From the NCBI GenBank assembly GCA_020073105.1, contig JAIQFW010000009.1:1-40473 (forward strand): DNA of 40,473 bases. Direction: 5' to 3'. Source of the stretch: Terriglobia bacterium. GTDB taxonomy: Bacteria > Acidobacteriota > Terriglobia > Terriglobales > Acidobacteriaceae. The translations under genes were made by a program, and so were the position numbers. This document shows positions 16,030 to 23,295 of this stretch, piece by piece (within the stretch, counting starts at the first letter, position 1; each line of letters starts with the position of its first letter). Under the pieces are notes generated by a model. The model was not told the origin of the DNA. It worked only from the letters and a program-made list of their open reading frames with translations, and searched no databases.

Positions 16030-16061
16030 TAGTCAGTCAGCTATATTAGTGCCCTATATTG
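16030..16061 (-). repeat. IS right end: terminal inverted repeat plus target duplication
   Basis: The right terminal repeat is at 16030-16053, ending TATTAGTGCC. The second copy of the target duplication CTATATTG is at 16054-16061. Confidence 0.9.
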
Positions 16062-16068
16062 GGCCTGA

Positions 16069-16812
16069 ATGGCACAAAGGAAGATGGCCCGCGCACAGCC
16101 CTCCGGCAAATTCCTCACCGCGGAATGGCGGGATCTCGCGATATTGAACTATGAGGTCGACCCCGGCCTACTACTTAAGTTTGTTCCAAGTGGAACAGAA
16201 TTGGACTCGTGGAACGGGAAGACCTTTCTCAGCCTGGTAGGATTTCGCTTTCTAAGAGCCAAGGTGTGGAGACTGTCCCTGCCGTTTCACCGCGATTTCG
16301 AAGAGGTCAATCTACGTTTCTATGTGCGACGTTCGGAGGGCAACCAGGTCAGGCGCGGGGTGGTATTCATCCGCGAGATCGTTCCTCGCTGGTTGACTGC
16401 CGCTGTGGCCCGCACCTTTTATAACGAGCGCTACGTCGCCCTACCGATGTCCTATGAAATCAAGCCGGATGGTTCCGGGCTGGCCGTCAAGTACGGCTGG
16501 AACTTCGGGACATCAAGGAACACAATGAAGATATCGGCAAAAGGGCCTCCGGCACTGCCGCAAAGCGGCTCACAGGAGCAATTCATTACTGAACACTATT
16601 GGGGTTATGCTGCTCAACCGGATGGCGGATGCATCGAATACCAGGTTGAGCACCCGCCGTGGAAAGTCTGGGCCACAGGCGCCGCCATGTTTGACGGAGA
16701 CATGCAGGAACTCTACGGAGGAGAGCTGAACGCAGTGCTGAATGGCCCACCGGCGTCAGCCTTTCTCGCGGAAGGGTCGGCGGTGGCTGTCCACCGTGGC
16801 AGGAGGTTGTAG
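16069..16812 (+). CDS. DUF2071 family protein (YqjF-like)
   Basis: A 247-residue protein of the DUF2071 family. Landmarks are FLTAEWRDLAILNYEVDPGLLLKFVPSGTELD, then FLSLVGFRFL, VNLRFYVRR, RRGVVFIREIVPR and ITEHYWGYA. These are typical of the acetoacetate-decarboxylase-like fold assigned to the family; the reaction is unknown. The IS1595 right end lies only 7 bp upstream of the ATG, so the native promoter has been displaced by about 2.7 kb. An alternative ATG at 16084 follows AAAGGA and may be the true start. The DCC gene starts 4 bp downstream. Confidence 0.87.
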   Translation: MAQRKMARAQPSGKFLTAEWRDLAILNYEVDPGLLLKFVPSGTELDSWNGKTFLSLVGFRFLRAKVWRLSLPFHRDFEEVNLRFYVRRSEGNQVRRGVVFIREIVPRWLTAAVARTFYNERYVALPMSYEIKPDGSGLAVKYGWNFGTSRNTMKISAKGPPALPQSGSQEQFITEHYWGYAAQPDGGCIEYQVEHPPWKVWATGAAMFDGDMQELYGGELNAVLNGPPASAFLAEGSAVAVHRGRRL

Positions 16813-16816
16813 GGAG

Positions 16817-17197
16817 ATGCTTGGCGCGCTGGAACAACCAAGCCGGGGCTGGGTCTTCTATGACGGCAAATGCGGCTTTTGTTCCCGCTGGCTCAAGTTC
16901 TGGCAGCCGACCTTGGCCAAGCGGGGGTTCGCAGTCGCCCCCCTGCAAGAACCCTGGGTCGTAGCACATTTCCAACTTCCTCTGGATGAGCTTATCTACG
17001 ATCTACGTCTGCTCACGCGTGACGGCCAGACTGCTTCGGGAGCGGATGTTTACCTGCAAGTGGCCAGGAAGATCTGGTGGGCGTGGCCGTTTTATGCCGT
17101 GTTCAGCCTCCCCGGATTCAACCGGCTGATTCATATCGGCTATCGGTGGTTTGCGCGCAACCGTTATCACATATCTCACGCGTGTAAGCTTTCTTAG
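16817..17197 (+). CDS. DCC-family thiol-disulfide oxidoreductase-like protein (DUF393)
   Basis: A 126-residue protein with the defining motif YDGKCGFCSRW (D-x-x-C-x-x-C) in a thioredoxin-like setting. The rest (IYDLRLLTRDGQTASGADVYLQVARK, then a hydrophobic WWAWPFYAVFSLPGF) fits the family. The start at 16817 is 4 bp after the DUF2071 stop and follows AGGGAG, so the two are coupled. A longer in-frame start at 16742 overlaps the previous gene and is rejected. Confidence 0.88.
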   Translation: MLGALEQPSRGWVFYDGKCGFCSRWLKFWQPTLAKRGFAVAPLQEPWVVAHFQLPLDELIYDLRLLTRDGQTASGADVYLQVARKIWWAWPFYAVFSLPGFNRLIHIGYRWFARNRYHISHACKLS

Positions 17198-17211
17198 AGA
17201 AAAGAGGATCC

Positions 17212-17598
17212 ATGTTTCCCCAACTCGCTCAATTCACGGACCTCGCCCTCCTTTTGCTACGTCTCATGGTCGCGCTGGTTTTTGTCACCAGCGGCTGGAG
17301 CCATGCCACCAAGTCAGCCGAGCGCAGCAAGAGCATTGGAATGAGCCAGGGCTTCACTCTCTTACTCGGCATCGCCGAAGTCGCCGGCGGCCTCGGTGTG
17401 GCGTTCGGGGTCTTTACTCAACTAGCAGCCATCGGACTCATCTTCGTCATGCTTGGCGCGATCCAGAAAAAGATCTTTGTCTGGCACATTGCCTTCTGGG
17501 GAGAAAAGACCTACGGGTGGCATTACGACCTTATGTTCATCCCCATGAGTCTGGTCATCCTCGTCACCAACGGCGGCCGCTGGGTGCTGATGAAATAA
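17212..17598 (+). CDS. DoxX family membrane protein
   Basis: A 128-residue protein with four hydrophobic segments: LALLLLRLMVALVFVTSGWSH, GFTLLLGIAEVAGGLGVAFG, LAAIGLIFVMLGAI and LMFIPMSLVILVT. The SGWSH segment after the first helix is typical of DoxX proteins. Members are associated with thiol and oxidative stress handling, which fits the DCC gene 14 bp upstream. The likely operon is DUF2071-DCC-DoxX. Confidence 0.87.
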   Translation: MFPQLAQFTDLALLLLRLMVALVFVTSGWSHATKSAERSKSIGMSQGFTLLLGIAEVAGGLGVAFGVFTQLAAIGLIFVMLGAIQKKIFVWHIAFWGEKTYGWHYDLMFIPMSLVILVTNGGRWVLMK

Positions 17599-17727
17599 AA
17601 TACTCACGGTTGCATAGTCCCTGACCTGCCCAGTTGCCCTCGGGTGAGACCGCTTGCAAGCCGCCGCGCGCTAACTTATCCTTACTGACATCGTCCGAGT
17701 AGTCGTGGGGTTTCTCGTCCGGCTCCT

Positions 17728-18075
17728 ATGCAACCTCTGACCGCCAGGCTTTTGCTGACCTTGGCGCTGGTGGGCGTGTTCGCCCCCGTGGCCATGGCGA
17801 TCTCTGCGCCTGCTCCCCATGCCTGCTGCATGCGCAAGCCGATGCATGACCCTGGCAGCCATGCCGGCGAATTCAGCGCTCCTCCGGCCTGCTGTAACCA
17901 TGACTGTTGCCGGCCGCTGACCGTCTCGCACTGGGCGCAGCTGAGGCCGCGGTCTGGTGCATTTGTCGCGCCTCTTGCAGCCGACCTCCCGCTCCCCGCG
18001 GCGTCAGTCAGTCTCTCCACTGCTGTCAACGCCTCCCATTCCGGCCGCGCCCCTCCACAGCCCTCCATCGCTTGA
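17728..18075 (+). CDS. Secreted Cys/His-rich small protein, putative metal-binding
   Basis: A 115-residue protein with a clear signal peptide (MQPLTARLLLTLALVGVFAP, cleavage near VAMA). The mature N-terminus has paired cysteines and histidines: HACCMRKPMHD and PACCNHDCCRPL. The C-terminal half is Ala/Pro/Ser-rich and low complexity. The CC pairs with nearby His and Met suggest binding of a soft metal such as copper, which is inference. It is 279 bp upstream of the TonB receptor on the same strand. Confidence 0.65.
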   Translation: MQPLTARLLLTLALVGVFAPVAMAISAPAPHACCMRKPMHDPGSHAGEFSAPPACCNHDCCRPLTVSHWAQLRPRSGAFVAPLAADLPLPAASVSLSTAVNASHSGRAPPQPSIA

Positions 18076-18153
18076 TTAGTCAATGTCGGGATTGGAGTGC
18101 CTTTGAGCAAGGGCACGGCTTTAGGGTTGCGGAAAATGCAGGTTTTGGGTGGA

Positions 18154-18212
18154 GCAGCGCTTCAGCGCTGCATTACACCGGTTCTTTTCCTGGCGCGCTT
18201 TAGCGCCCGAGG
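18154..18212. repeat. Pair of short hairpins upstream of the TonB receptor
   Basis: GCAGCGC (18154-18160), loop TTCA, GCGCTGC (18165-18171). A second hairpin is GGCGC-gcttta-GCGCC in about 18192-18208. They look like dispersed intergenic palindromes rather than a terminator, since no T-run follows. The rest of 18076-18354 shows no gene. Confidence 0.5.
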
Positions 18213-18354
18213 TACTTGCAGCGTATTTTTCCGCAGTCTGCTTAGCCATGTCGGTGCGCTCACGGATTTTTTGGGTCTTAGCCGCTGAGGCAAAGAGGTA
18301 CCAATGTTCTCCATCCCGTCCTAACTATGCGGTCTTGTCAGCTTTGGAGAACCC

Positions 18355-20580
18355 ATGCGTCTCATCCGAATTGCCGTCTCCGCCGTCCTGCTTCTGCTCG
18401 CGACCATGTCGCTTGCTACTATTTTTGGCTCCGTCACCGGCCTCATCCACGATCCCCAGCACCGCCCGGTTCAGGGTGCTCAAGTCACGATTCGTGCGCG
18501 CGGTTCCGACTGGAGCAAGACTACTGTCAGCGACGCTTCCGGCGAATTTCGCTTTGACGCGGTCCCCCTCGGGGATTACAACGTCGCCGTCCAGGCTCCG
18601 GGATTTGCCTCTCAAGAGCAAAGCATTGTGCTCACCTCGGGCCGCGAAGCCCGCCTGCACTTCCCGATGACGGTGGCCCAACCCAAGGAAACAGTCGAGG
18701 TCGCCGATATCGCGCCCACGGTTGATCCCCAGTCCTCCACCACCAGCAGTGTCATCGGCCGCGAGCAAATCTCGGCAACTCCCGGCGCCGACCAGACCAA
18801 CAGTCTGGCGATGATCACCAACTACGTCCCCAGCGCCTACATGGTCCACGACCAGCTGCATATCCGCGGCGGACACCAGGTTTCCTGGCTGCTTGACGGC
18901 GTACCGGTCCCCAATACCAACATCGCCTCGAACGTCGGCCCGCAGTTCGATCCCAAGGACATTGACTTCCTCGAAGTTCAGCGCGGAGGCTACTCCGCCG
19001 AATATGGCGACCGCACTTACGGGGTCTTCAATGTGGTGACCCGTTCCGGTTTTGAGCGCAATCGCCAGGGTGAACTTGTGGCTAGCTACGGCGGCTACAA
19101 CAACACCAATGACCAGATCAGCTTCGGGGACCACACCGACCGCTTCGCCTACTACGGCAGCTTGTCCGGCTATCGCACCGATCTCGGCCTGGAGACCTCC
19201 AGCATTCGGATTCTCAACGACCAGGCTGCGGGCCTGAGCGGCTTCGGATCTATCATCTTCAACAAAGATCCTGCTGACCAGTTTCGCCTGGTCACCTCAA
19301 TTCGCGGCGACCACTACCAGGTGCCCAACGATCCGGATCAGCAGATCCTCGGCATCCGCGACGTCGAAGATGAGCGCGACGACTTCGCCAACTTTTCCTG
19401 GCTGCACACCATCGGCACCGGCACGGTGTTGACCGTCTCGCCCTTCTACCACTTCAACCGCGCTCACTACAGCGGCGGATTTGTTGGCAATCCCGCCGAT
19501 GCGGTCGTTATTCCGCAGGACGACCGCGGCTCGAACTACGTTGGTGGAGTGGTTTCCATCGCGGTGAATCGCGGACGCCACAACGCCCGCGCCGGATTTC
19601 AAGTGTTTGGTGCCCGCGACAATCAGCTTTTCGGCTTTGCCGTGAGTGACGGCAGCACCATACCGTTGCAGCAGAGAGAAATGTTGTGGGGCAACGTCGA
19701 AACTCTCTTCCTGGAGGATCAGTTCAAACTGACCAGCTGGCTGACCCTCAACGGTGGTGTCCGCTTCACTCACTTCGGTTCCACCATCAGCGAGAATTCC
19801 GCCGATCCCCGGGTCGGTGCCGCTCTGCGCATTCCCCGGCTCAACTGGGTGTTGCGCGGCTTCTACGGGCGCTACTATCAGGCCCCACCGCTCCTCACCG
19901 TCAACGGCCCGCTGCTTGAGGAAGCCGCTCAGCAGGGTTTCGGTTTTCTGCCACTGCGTGGAGAACGCGATGAACAGCACGAATTTGGTCTCGCCATTCC
20001 CTTTCGCGGATGGACCTTCGACGTCTCCAACTTCCGCACCAATGCAAAGAAGTTCTTCGACCACGACATCCTGGGCAATTCCAACATCTTCTTCCCGCTC
20101 ACCATCGCCCGTGCCCGCATCCACGGCTGGGAAACCACTGTGACCTCGCCTCGGGTGGCCGGACGCGCGCAGTTTCACCTAGCCTACTCTCACCAATATG
20201 CTGAGGGTGCGGGCGCGGTCACCGGAGGCTTGACCGACTTTTCCCCACCGGACGAAGGCTACTTCTTCCTCGACCACGATCAACGCGACACGCTCTCCAC
20301 CGGTTTCGACATGTCGCTCCCGTGGCGTGTGGCCGCGGATTTCAATGTCAACTACGGTTCCGGCTTCCTGGATGGCGAAGGCCCGAATCACCTGCCTTCG
20401 CACACCACGTTTGATCTGGCGCTCCGGAGATCGTTTGGTGAGAAGTGGGATGTCAGCGTTACGGGATTAAATCTGTCGAACCATCGCTACCTGCTGGATA
20501 ACAGCAACACCTTCGGCGGGACGCACTACGTCAACCCACGGGAGATTTCCGCGCAAGTGAAATACCATTTTCACTTCTGA
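18355..20580 (+). CDS. TonB-dependent receptor with N-terminal carboxypeptidase-regulatory-like domain
   Basis: A 741-residue outer-membrane receptor. After a signal peptide (to about residue 22) comes a carboxypeptidase-regulatory-like beta-sandwich (GSVTGLIHDPQHRPVQGA, then GEFRFDAVPLGDYNVAVQAPGF). The plug follows (YMVHDQLHIRGGHQVSWLLDGV and GGYSAEYGDRTYGVFNVVTRSG). The remaining 500 residues form the barrel and end in an aromatic C-terminal strand (QVKYHFHF). The N-terminal domain is typical of Acidobacteriota and Bacteroidota receptors. The ligand is unknown; the Cys-rich secreted protein upstream hints at metal uptake. The Shine-Dalgarno is GGAG. Part of its C-terminus is duplicated at 21210-21345. 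Confidence 0.92.
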   Translation: MRLIRIAVSAVLLLLATMSLATIFGSVTGLIHDPQHRPVQGAQVTIRARGSDWSKTTVSDASGEFRFDAVPLGDYNVAVQAPGFASQEQSIVLTSGREARLHFPMTVAQPKETVEVADIAPTVDPQSSTTSSVIGREQISATPGADQTNSLAMITNYVPSAYMVHDQLHIRGGHQVSWLLDGVPVPNTNIASNVGPQFDPKDIDFLEVQRGGYSAEYGDRTYGVFNVVTRSGFERNRQGELVASYGGYNNTNDQISFGDHTDRFAYYGSLSGYRTDLGLETSSIRILNDQAAGLSGFGSIIFNKDPADQFRLVTSIRGDHYQVPNDPDQQILGIRDVEDERDDFANFSWLHTIGTGTVLTVSPFYHFNRAHYSGGFVGNPADAVVIPQDDRGSNYVGGVVSIAVNRGRHNARAGFQVFGARDNQLFGFAVSDGSTIPLQQREMLWGNVETLFLEDQFKLTSWLTLNGGVRFTHFGSTISENSADPRVGAALRIPRLNWVLRGFYGRYYQAPPLLTVNGPLLEEAAQQGFGFLPLRGERDEQHEFGLAIPFRGWTFDVSNFRTNAKKFFDHDILGNSNIFFPLTIARARIHGWETTVTSPRVAGRAQFHLAYSHQYAEGAGAVTGGLTDFSPPDEGYFFLDHDQRDTLSTGFDMSLPWRVAADFNVNYGSGFLDGEGPNHLPSHTTFDLALRRSFGEKWDVSVTGLNLSNHRYLLDNSNTFGGTHYVNPREISAQVKYHFHF

Positions 20581-20612
20581 TAGGTTCCAGCCGCGCCGCG
20601 GCGGCATGTGAT

Positions 20613-20632
20613 AGCCCGGCACGGGAGTGCCG
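20613..20632. repeat. Hairpin downstream of the TonB receptor gene
   Basis: GCCCGGCAC, loop GGGA, then GTGCCGGGT. It lies 32 bp after the receptor stop and may act as a terminator, but no T-run follows. The flanking sequence looks like dispersed acidobacterial intergenic repeats. Confidence 0.45.
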
Positions 20633-20688
20633 GGTAGGGTGGAATACCGAGTTAGTCCCGCAGGGACGGCACAGGTCTTCGCTGAACC

Positions 20689-21030
20689 TCAGCGCCGAAA
20701 CGCAGAATCGCCCCAATTGGTCACGTACTCAGTTCCACTCTTTACCGGCTTCACGGAAACGACGCGAAGCTCGTTCTTGTCCGGAACAACTTGGCAGCGG
20801 ATCACAATCTCTCGCCCGCCATAACCCTGCAAGGCCTCCGGATTACTGACCGTCCACACTTCGCTGTCGGCATCGCGCAGCAACACTCGGCCGTCCTTAC
20901 TCATCTTGCCGCTGATGCTGATGGCCTTTCGTGAAGCAGCCTGCGTCTTGGCGCTGGAGGTCTCCTGCGCGACGGCAACGGCCGAGAGCAGTAACACCAA
21001 CGCTATGGAACTGACACCCCACTTTTTCAT
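20689..21030 (-). CDS. Small secreted protein of unknown function
   Basis: A 113-residue protein starting MKKWGVSSIALVLLLSAVAV with cleavage near AVAQ. The mature part (ISISGKMSKDGRVLLRDADS, EVWTVSNPEALQGYGGREI, VIRCQVVPDKNELRVVSVKP) looks like a small beta-barrel, similar to OB-like secreted proteins common in Acidobacteriota. It is transcribed convergently with the TonB receptor. An upstream in-frame ATG at 21054 is possible, but the signal peptide fits 21030. Confidence 0.7.
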   Translation of the reverse strand: MKKWGVSSIALVLLLSAVAVAQETSSAKTQAASRKAISISGKMSKDGRVLLRDADSEVWTVSNPEALQGYGGREIVIRCQVVPDKNELRVVSVKPVKSGTEYVTNWGDSAFRR

Positions 21031-21209
21031 CTTGGTCCCATTTCCCCAGAACATTCTGGCAAGGTTTCGCGGGTTCAGTCTCCGAGTATCTGCTGGTTCG
21101 GAAACCGAAATATGGGCATTAACCTACCCGATCAGCGGCTTCTGTGGAAATTCAAAGTATTTATGGGAGCGATTAGAAATCACGATGTAGGCGCGGGTCC
21201 CGGCGAGAA

Positions 21210-21345
21210 CTGGAACGTCCGCCTGACGGGAACCAATCTCTCCAACGACTGCTACCTGCTCGACAACAGCAACACCTTCGGTGGGACACAGTACGTCAAT
21301 CCTCGGGAGATTTCCGTGCAGGTGAAGTACCGGTTCCACTACTAA
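21210..21345 (+). pseudogene. Duplicated C-terminal fragment of a TonB-dependent receptor
   Basis: Translated sequence NVRLTGTNLSNDCYLLDNSN and the final QVKYRFHY align with the last ~45 residues of the receptor at 18355-20580 (VSVTGLNLSNHRYLLDNSN and QVKYHFHF), including the shared block NTFGGT-YVNPREIS. No other part of a receptor precedes it. An ATG at 21112 gives a 77-residue frame whose first 32 residues are not receptor-like. This is best read as the 3' remnant of a second, deleted receptor gene or a partial duplication. Confidence 0.8.
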
Positions 21346-21427
21346 TCCGGCGGAAGTTTGATTATTGATTCAGAGTGAGTGGAAGACAAGGGTCGCAGCA
21401 ATCTTGGGGCAAGCCACGTTCCTTGCA

Positions 21428-21775
21428 TCAACGTGGTGGGTTCTTCGCCTGTCCCGCAAACAACTCTCCGAACAGTTCCTGAACCTTCTCTTTAGCGGCG
21501 GCAAGGGCCCTCCCGCCAGATGGAGTTGCTCGATATACTCGCCGGATCCGGCCGTTCTTCAACTCTTTGTCGGACCGCAACCAGTTCTTTTCCTCCATGG
21601 CATGAAGAATGGGATAAAGCGTCCCAGGGCCGATCCGATAACCATGCCGCGATAATTCCTGAATCATCTCCAAGCCGTAGATGGCTTCCTCGCACGCATG
21701 GTGAAGGACATGCAGGCGAATGAGTCCCGAGTAGAGTACTTGATGGCCCCTGACGGCTTCCTTACGCTGCAACAT
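21428..21775 (-). CDS. PadR-family transcriptional regulator
   Basis: A 115-residue winged-helix repressor. Landmarks are LIRLHVLHHACEEAIYGLEM, IQELSRHGYRIGPGTLYPIL and MEEKNWLRSDKE, followed by a beta wing (IRRVYRATPSGGRAL) and a C-terminal dimerisation helix. The start at 21775 has a GGGGAGG Shine-Dalgarno 6 bp upstream; longer in-frame starts at 21790 and 21796 are less likely. It lies just after the chromate-transporter remnant. PadR-type regulators are often found next to chrA in bacteria, so this may be the surviving regulator of a lost transporter. Confidence 0.88.
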   Translation of the reverse strand: MLQRKEAVRGHQVLYSGLIRLHVLHHACEEAIYGLEMIQELSRHGYRIGPGTLYPILHAMEEKNWLRSDKELKNGRIRRVYRATPSGGRALAAAKEKVQELFGELFAGQAKNPPR

Positions 21776-21792
21776 GCCATGCCTCCCCATTT

Positions 21793-21993
21793 TCATCCAA
21801 AACCGCCCTTCACTATGCCGAGCGCCGCCCCAGCAACTATGAGCCAAGCGGAATTGGCCTTCCGGAAACACAACAATACGACCGCACTACCTATCGCAAG
21901 CACGAGAGTCAACCAGTCAACAATGGCGGATCGCGCCAACTGCCATGTAACCACTGTCATGAGGGCCAGGGGACCATCCTCAGTCGCCGTCAC
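21793..21993 (-). pseudogene. C-terminal remnant of a chromate transporter (ChrA-like)
   Basis: The 66-residue frame contains ALMTVVTWQLARSAIVDWL, TLVLAIGSAVVLLCFRKAN and SAWLIVAGAALGI, which resembles the last two helices of ChrA-type chromate transporters. The rest of the ~400-residue protein is absent; upstream lies a DoxX gene that overlaps it by 14 bp. The assignment is from remembered family pattern and is moderately sure. Confidence 0.55.
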
Positions 21994-22420
21994 CGTGTTT
22001 CAAGCGAGAATCCGCTGAGCACGGCCCGCTACCAACAATCACCAAGAAGATCAAACCCAGGAACATGCAGAAGTCGGTACGGGCTTCATGCATGGCTCCC
22101 CAGAAGCCTGATTTCGCGAGCATGGGGATTTTCGTAGTGGCAATCGCTACAGAGATGTCGATGAGAAGAGGTATTGAGGCGAGACGCGTGAGCAGACCAA
22201 CGAGGAGTAGCGAGCCACAGACAATCTCTACCACTCCGACAAACGGAGCCGAGAAGGTCGGCGCAAAAATGCCAATCTTCTCGAAGCGGCCGACCCCGAG
22301 GGCGGCCGGAAACAGGAACTTCTGAATGCCCTCGGAGAGAAACACCCAGCTCACCATGACTCGGATCAGGACTACTGCGGCAGGAGCCTTCGATCGGAGT
22401 AACCATTCTCTCAACGTCAT
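21980..22420 (-). CDS. DoxX family membrane protein
   Basis: A 146-residue protein with four hydrophobic helices: AAVVLIRVMVSWVFLSEGIQKF, FVGVVEIVCGSLLLVGLLTRL, ASIPLLIDISVAIATTKIP and FCMFLGLIFLVIVG. The SEGIQKFLFP segment after helix one is typical of the DoxX family. The start at 22420 follows GGAGGAAAT. It is distinct from the DoxX at 17212. The C-terminus overlaps the chrA remnant, so it may have been truncated or fused by the same deletion. Confidence 0.87.
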   Translation of the reverse strand: MTLREWLLRSKAPAAVVLIRVMVSWVFLSEGIQKFLFPAALGVGRFEKIGIFAPTFSAPFVGVVEIVCGSLLLVGLLTRLASIPLLIDISVAIATTKIPMLAKSGFWGAMHEARTDFCMFLGLIFLVIVGSGPCSADSRLKHGDGD

Positions 22421-22753
22421 CAATTTCCTCCTTGGCCGAGATCAGTAGCGAAGTCGACGACCGCCCGTGAAGCTCGCGTTTGTCAGTGCCGCCTGGGTTC
22501 CCGGTTCGCCGCCCTTGTTACCCCCGCGCGCCACAAGGTCGTATTTGCTCCGAAATCCCAAACGTCCAGCCGGTAAAGAAGGGAGGCCCGGCGTAGCCAT
22601 ATGCTGAAAATGTACAGACCAAGAGCACGAGCCGAACTTGACAACGGCCGAACATTTACCTCACAAGTATCGAATAACGATAACGACATCCGATATTAAC
22701 CTATCCACCCACCTGCTGATGACCTGCCACTGCACCACAGGATCGCCCACGGA
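22421..22753. other. Intergenic region without a supported gene
   Basis: About 330 bp between the DoxX gene and the HTH gene. A minus-strand frame at 22483-22689 has no recognisable domain. On the minus strand near 22470-22600 other frames give protein-like patches (YGYAGPPFFTGWTFG and GGNKGGEPGTQAALTNAS) in broken frames, possibly a decayed gene. No terminator or RNA is recognised. Confidence 0.4.
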
Positions 22754-23188
22754 TCACTCTCCTTTAAGTTCGACCAGCCCGAACAAACACAGATCGGTTA
22801 GCGCGACATTGACCTCATCGACCGACACTCCAAGCGCCTGCGCCACCGACCGTGAGTCGAACCTGCTTTCTTGGGATTGGACCTGCGACACCGAAGCTCC
22901 CAGCCAGCGCATGTTGCCCGACAACTTTCTGATGGACTTCCAGGTCATCGGCCTTTTCCCTCGCAGAAGCTGCGAGAGAGTAGAGTGCTCGATCTGCACC
23001 GAGCGTGCGAATGCCCGCAACGAGTACCGGGGATTTACCTGTCGCCGCCGTGCCAACTCAGTTTGCAGAATTGTGCGCAGGCGGAGTACGAGGCATGCAC
23101 GGTAGCGATGCTGAAACGGCTTCACGAGCGGGAATCGTAGCAGACCCCATGCCGGGCAGAGAAGCCGCGCAGCAAGAAAGTGGGGCAA
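22754..23188 (-). CDS. Helix-turn-helix DNA-binding protein (XRE/TIGR02147-like)
   Basis: A protein of up to 144 residues. The core LRTILQTELARRRQVNPRYS is followed by LRAFARSVQIEHSTLSQLLRGKRPMTWKSI, a helix-turn-helix with S-T-L-S-Q-L-L-R-G-K-R. This resembles the DNA-binding part of TIGR02147-type proteins. The C-terminal part (DSRSVAQALGVSVDEVNVAL) looks like a second helical module. The start is uncertain; a GTG at VKPFQH is an alternative to the frame start at 23188. It diverges from the secreted protein gene at 23296, with three phased CTTTTAC-like repeats between them. Confidence 0.7.
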   Translation of the reverse strand: MPHFLAARLLCPAWGLLRFPLVKPFQHRYRACLVLRLRTILQTELARRRQVNPRYSLRAFARSVQIEHSTLSQLLRGKRPMTWKSIRKLSGNMRWLGASVSQVQSQESRFDSRSVAQALGVSVDEVNVALTDLCLFGLVELKGE

Positions 23189-23194
23189 TTTTGG

Positions 23195-23230
23195 TTGACA
23201 AGCTTTTACCTTCTTTTACAAAGTCTTTAC
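23195..23230 (+). promoter_or_regulatory. Promoter with three helically phased CTTT(T)AC repeats
   Basis: TTGACA at 23195-23200 and TACAAA at 23217-23222 (16-bp spacing) form a plausible promoter for the gene at 23296. CTTTTAC occurs at 23203-23209 and 23213-23219, and CTTTAC at 23225-23230, roughly one helical turn apart and overlapping the promoter. They could be sites for the divergent HTH regulator. Confidence 0.5.
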
Positions 23231-23295
23231 CTCTGCTCGCCACCGCCGGTGTTTAGGATAGAAAGCAAGAATTCCCCGACTTTAGGAGATAAGCA

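Larger units (their letters stand above)
13318..16053 (+). mobile_element. Complete IS1595-family element with passenger genes (2736 bp)
   Basis: The element is bounded by 24-bp terminal inverted repeats (21/24 matching) and by a perfect 8-bp target duplication, CTATATTG, at 13310-13317 and 16054-16061. An 8-bp duplication is characteristic of the IS1595 family. It carries an ISXO2-type transposase, a small opposite-strand gene, a DUF3800 protein and a zinc-ribbon-like protein. At about 2.7 kb it is much longer than a transposase-only IS1595 (about 1 kb), so the last two genes are cargo. The intact frames, matching repeats and perfect duplication suggest a recent insertion. Confidence 0.92.

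Noticed and set aside
18325-20178. Two long minus-strand frames over the TonB receptor gene
   Set aside because: Antisense of a conserved receptor. Gly/Val/Asp-rich translation typical of reversed GC-rich coding sequence.
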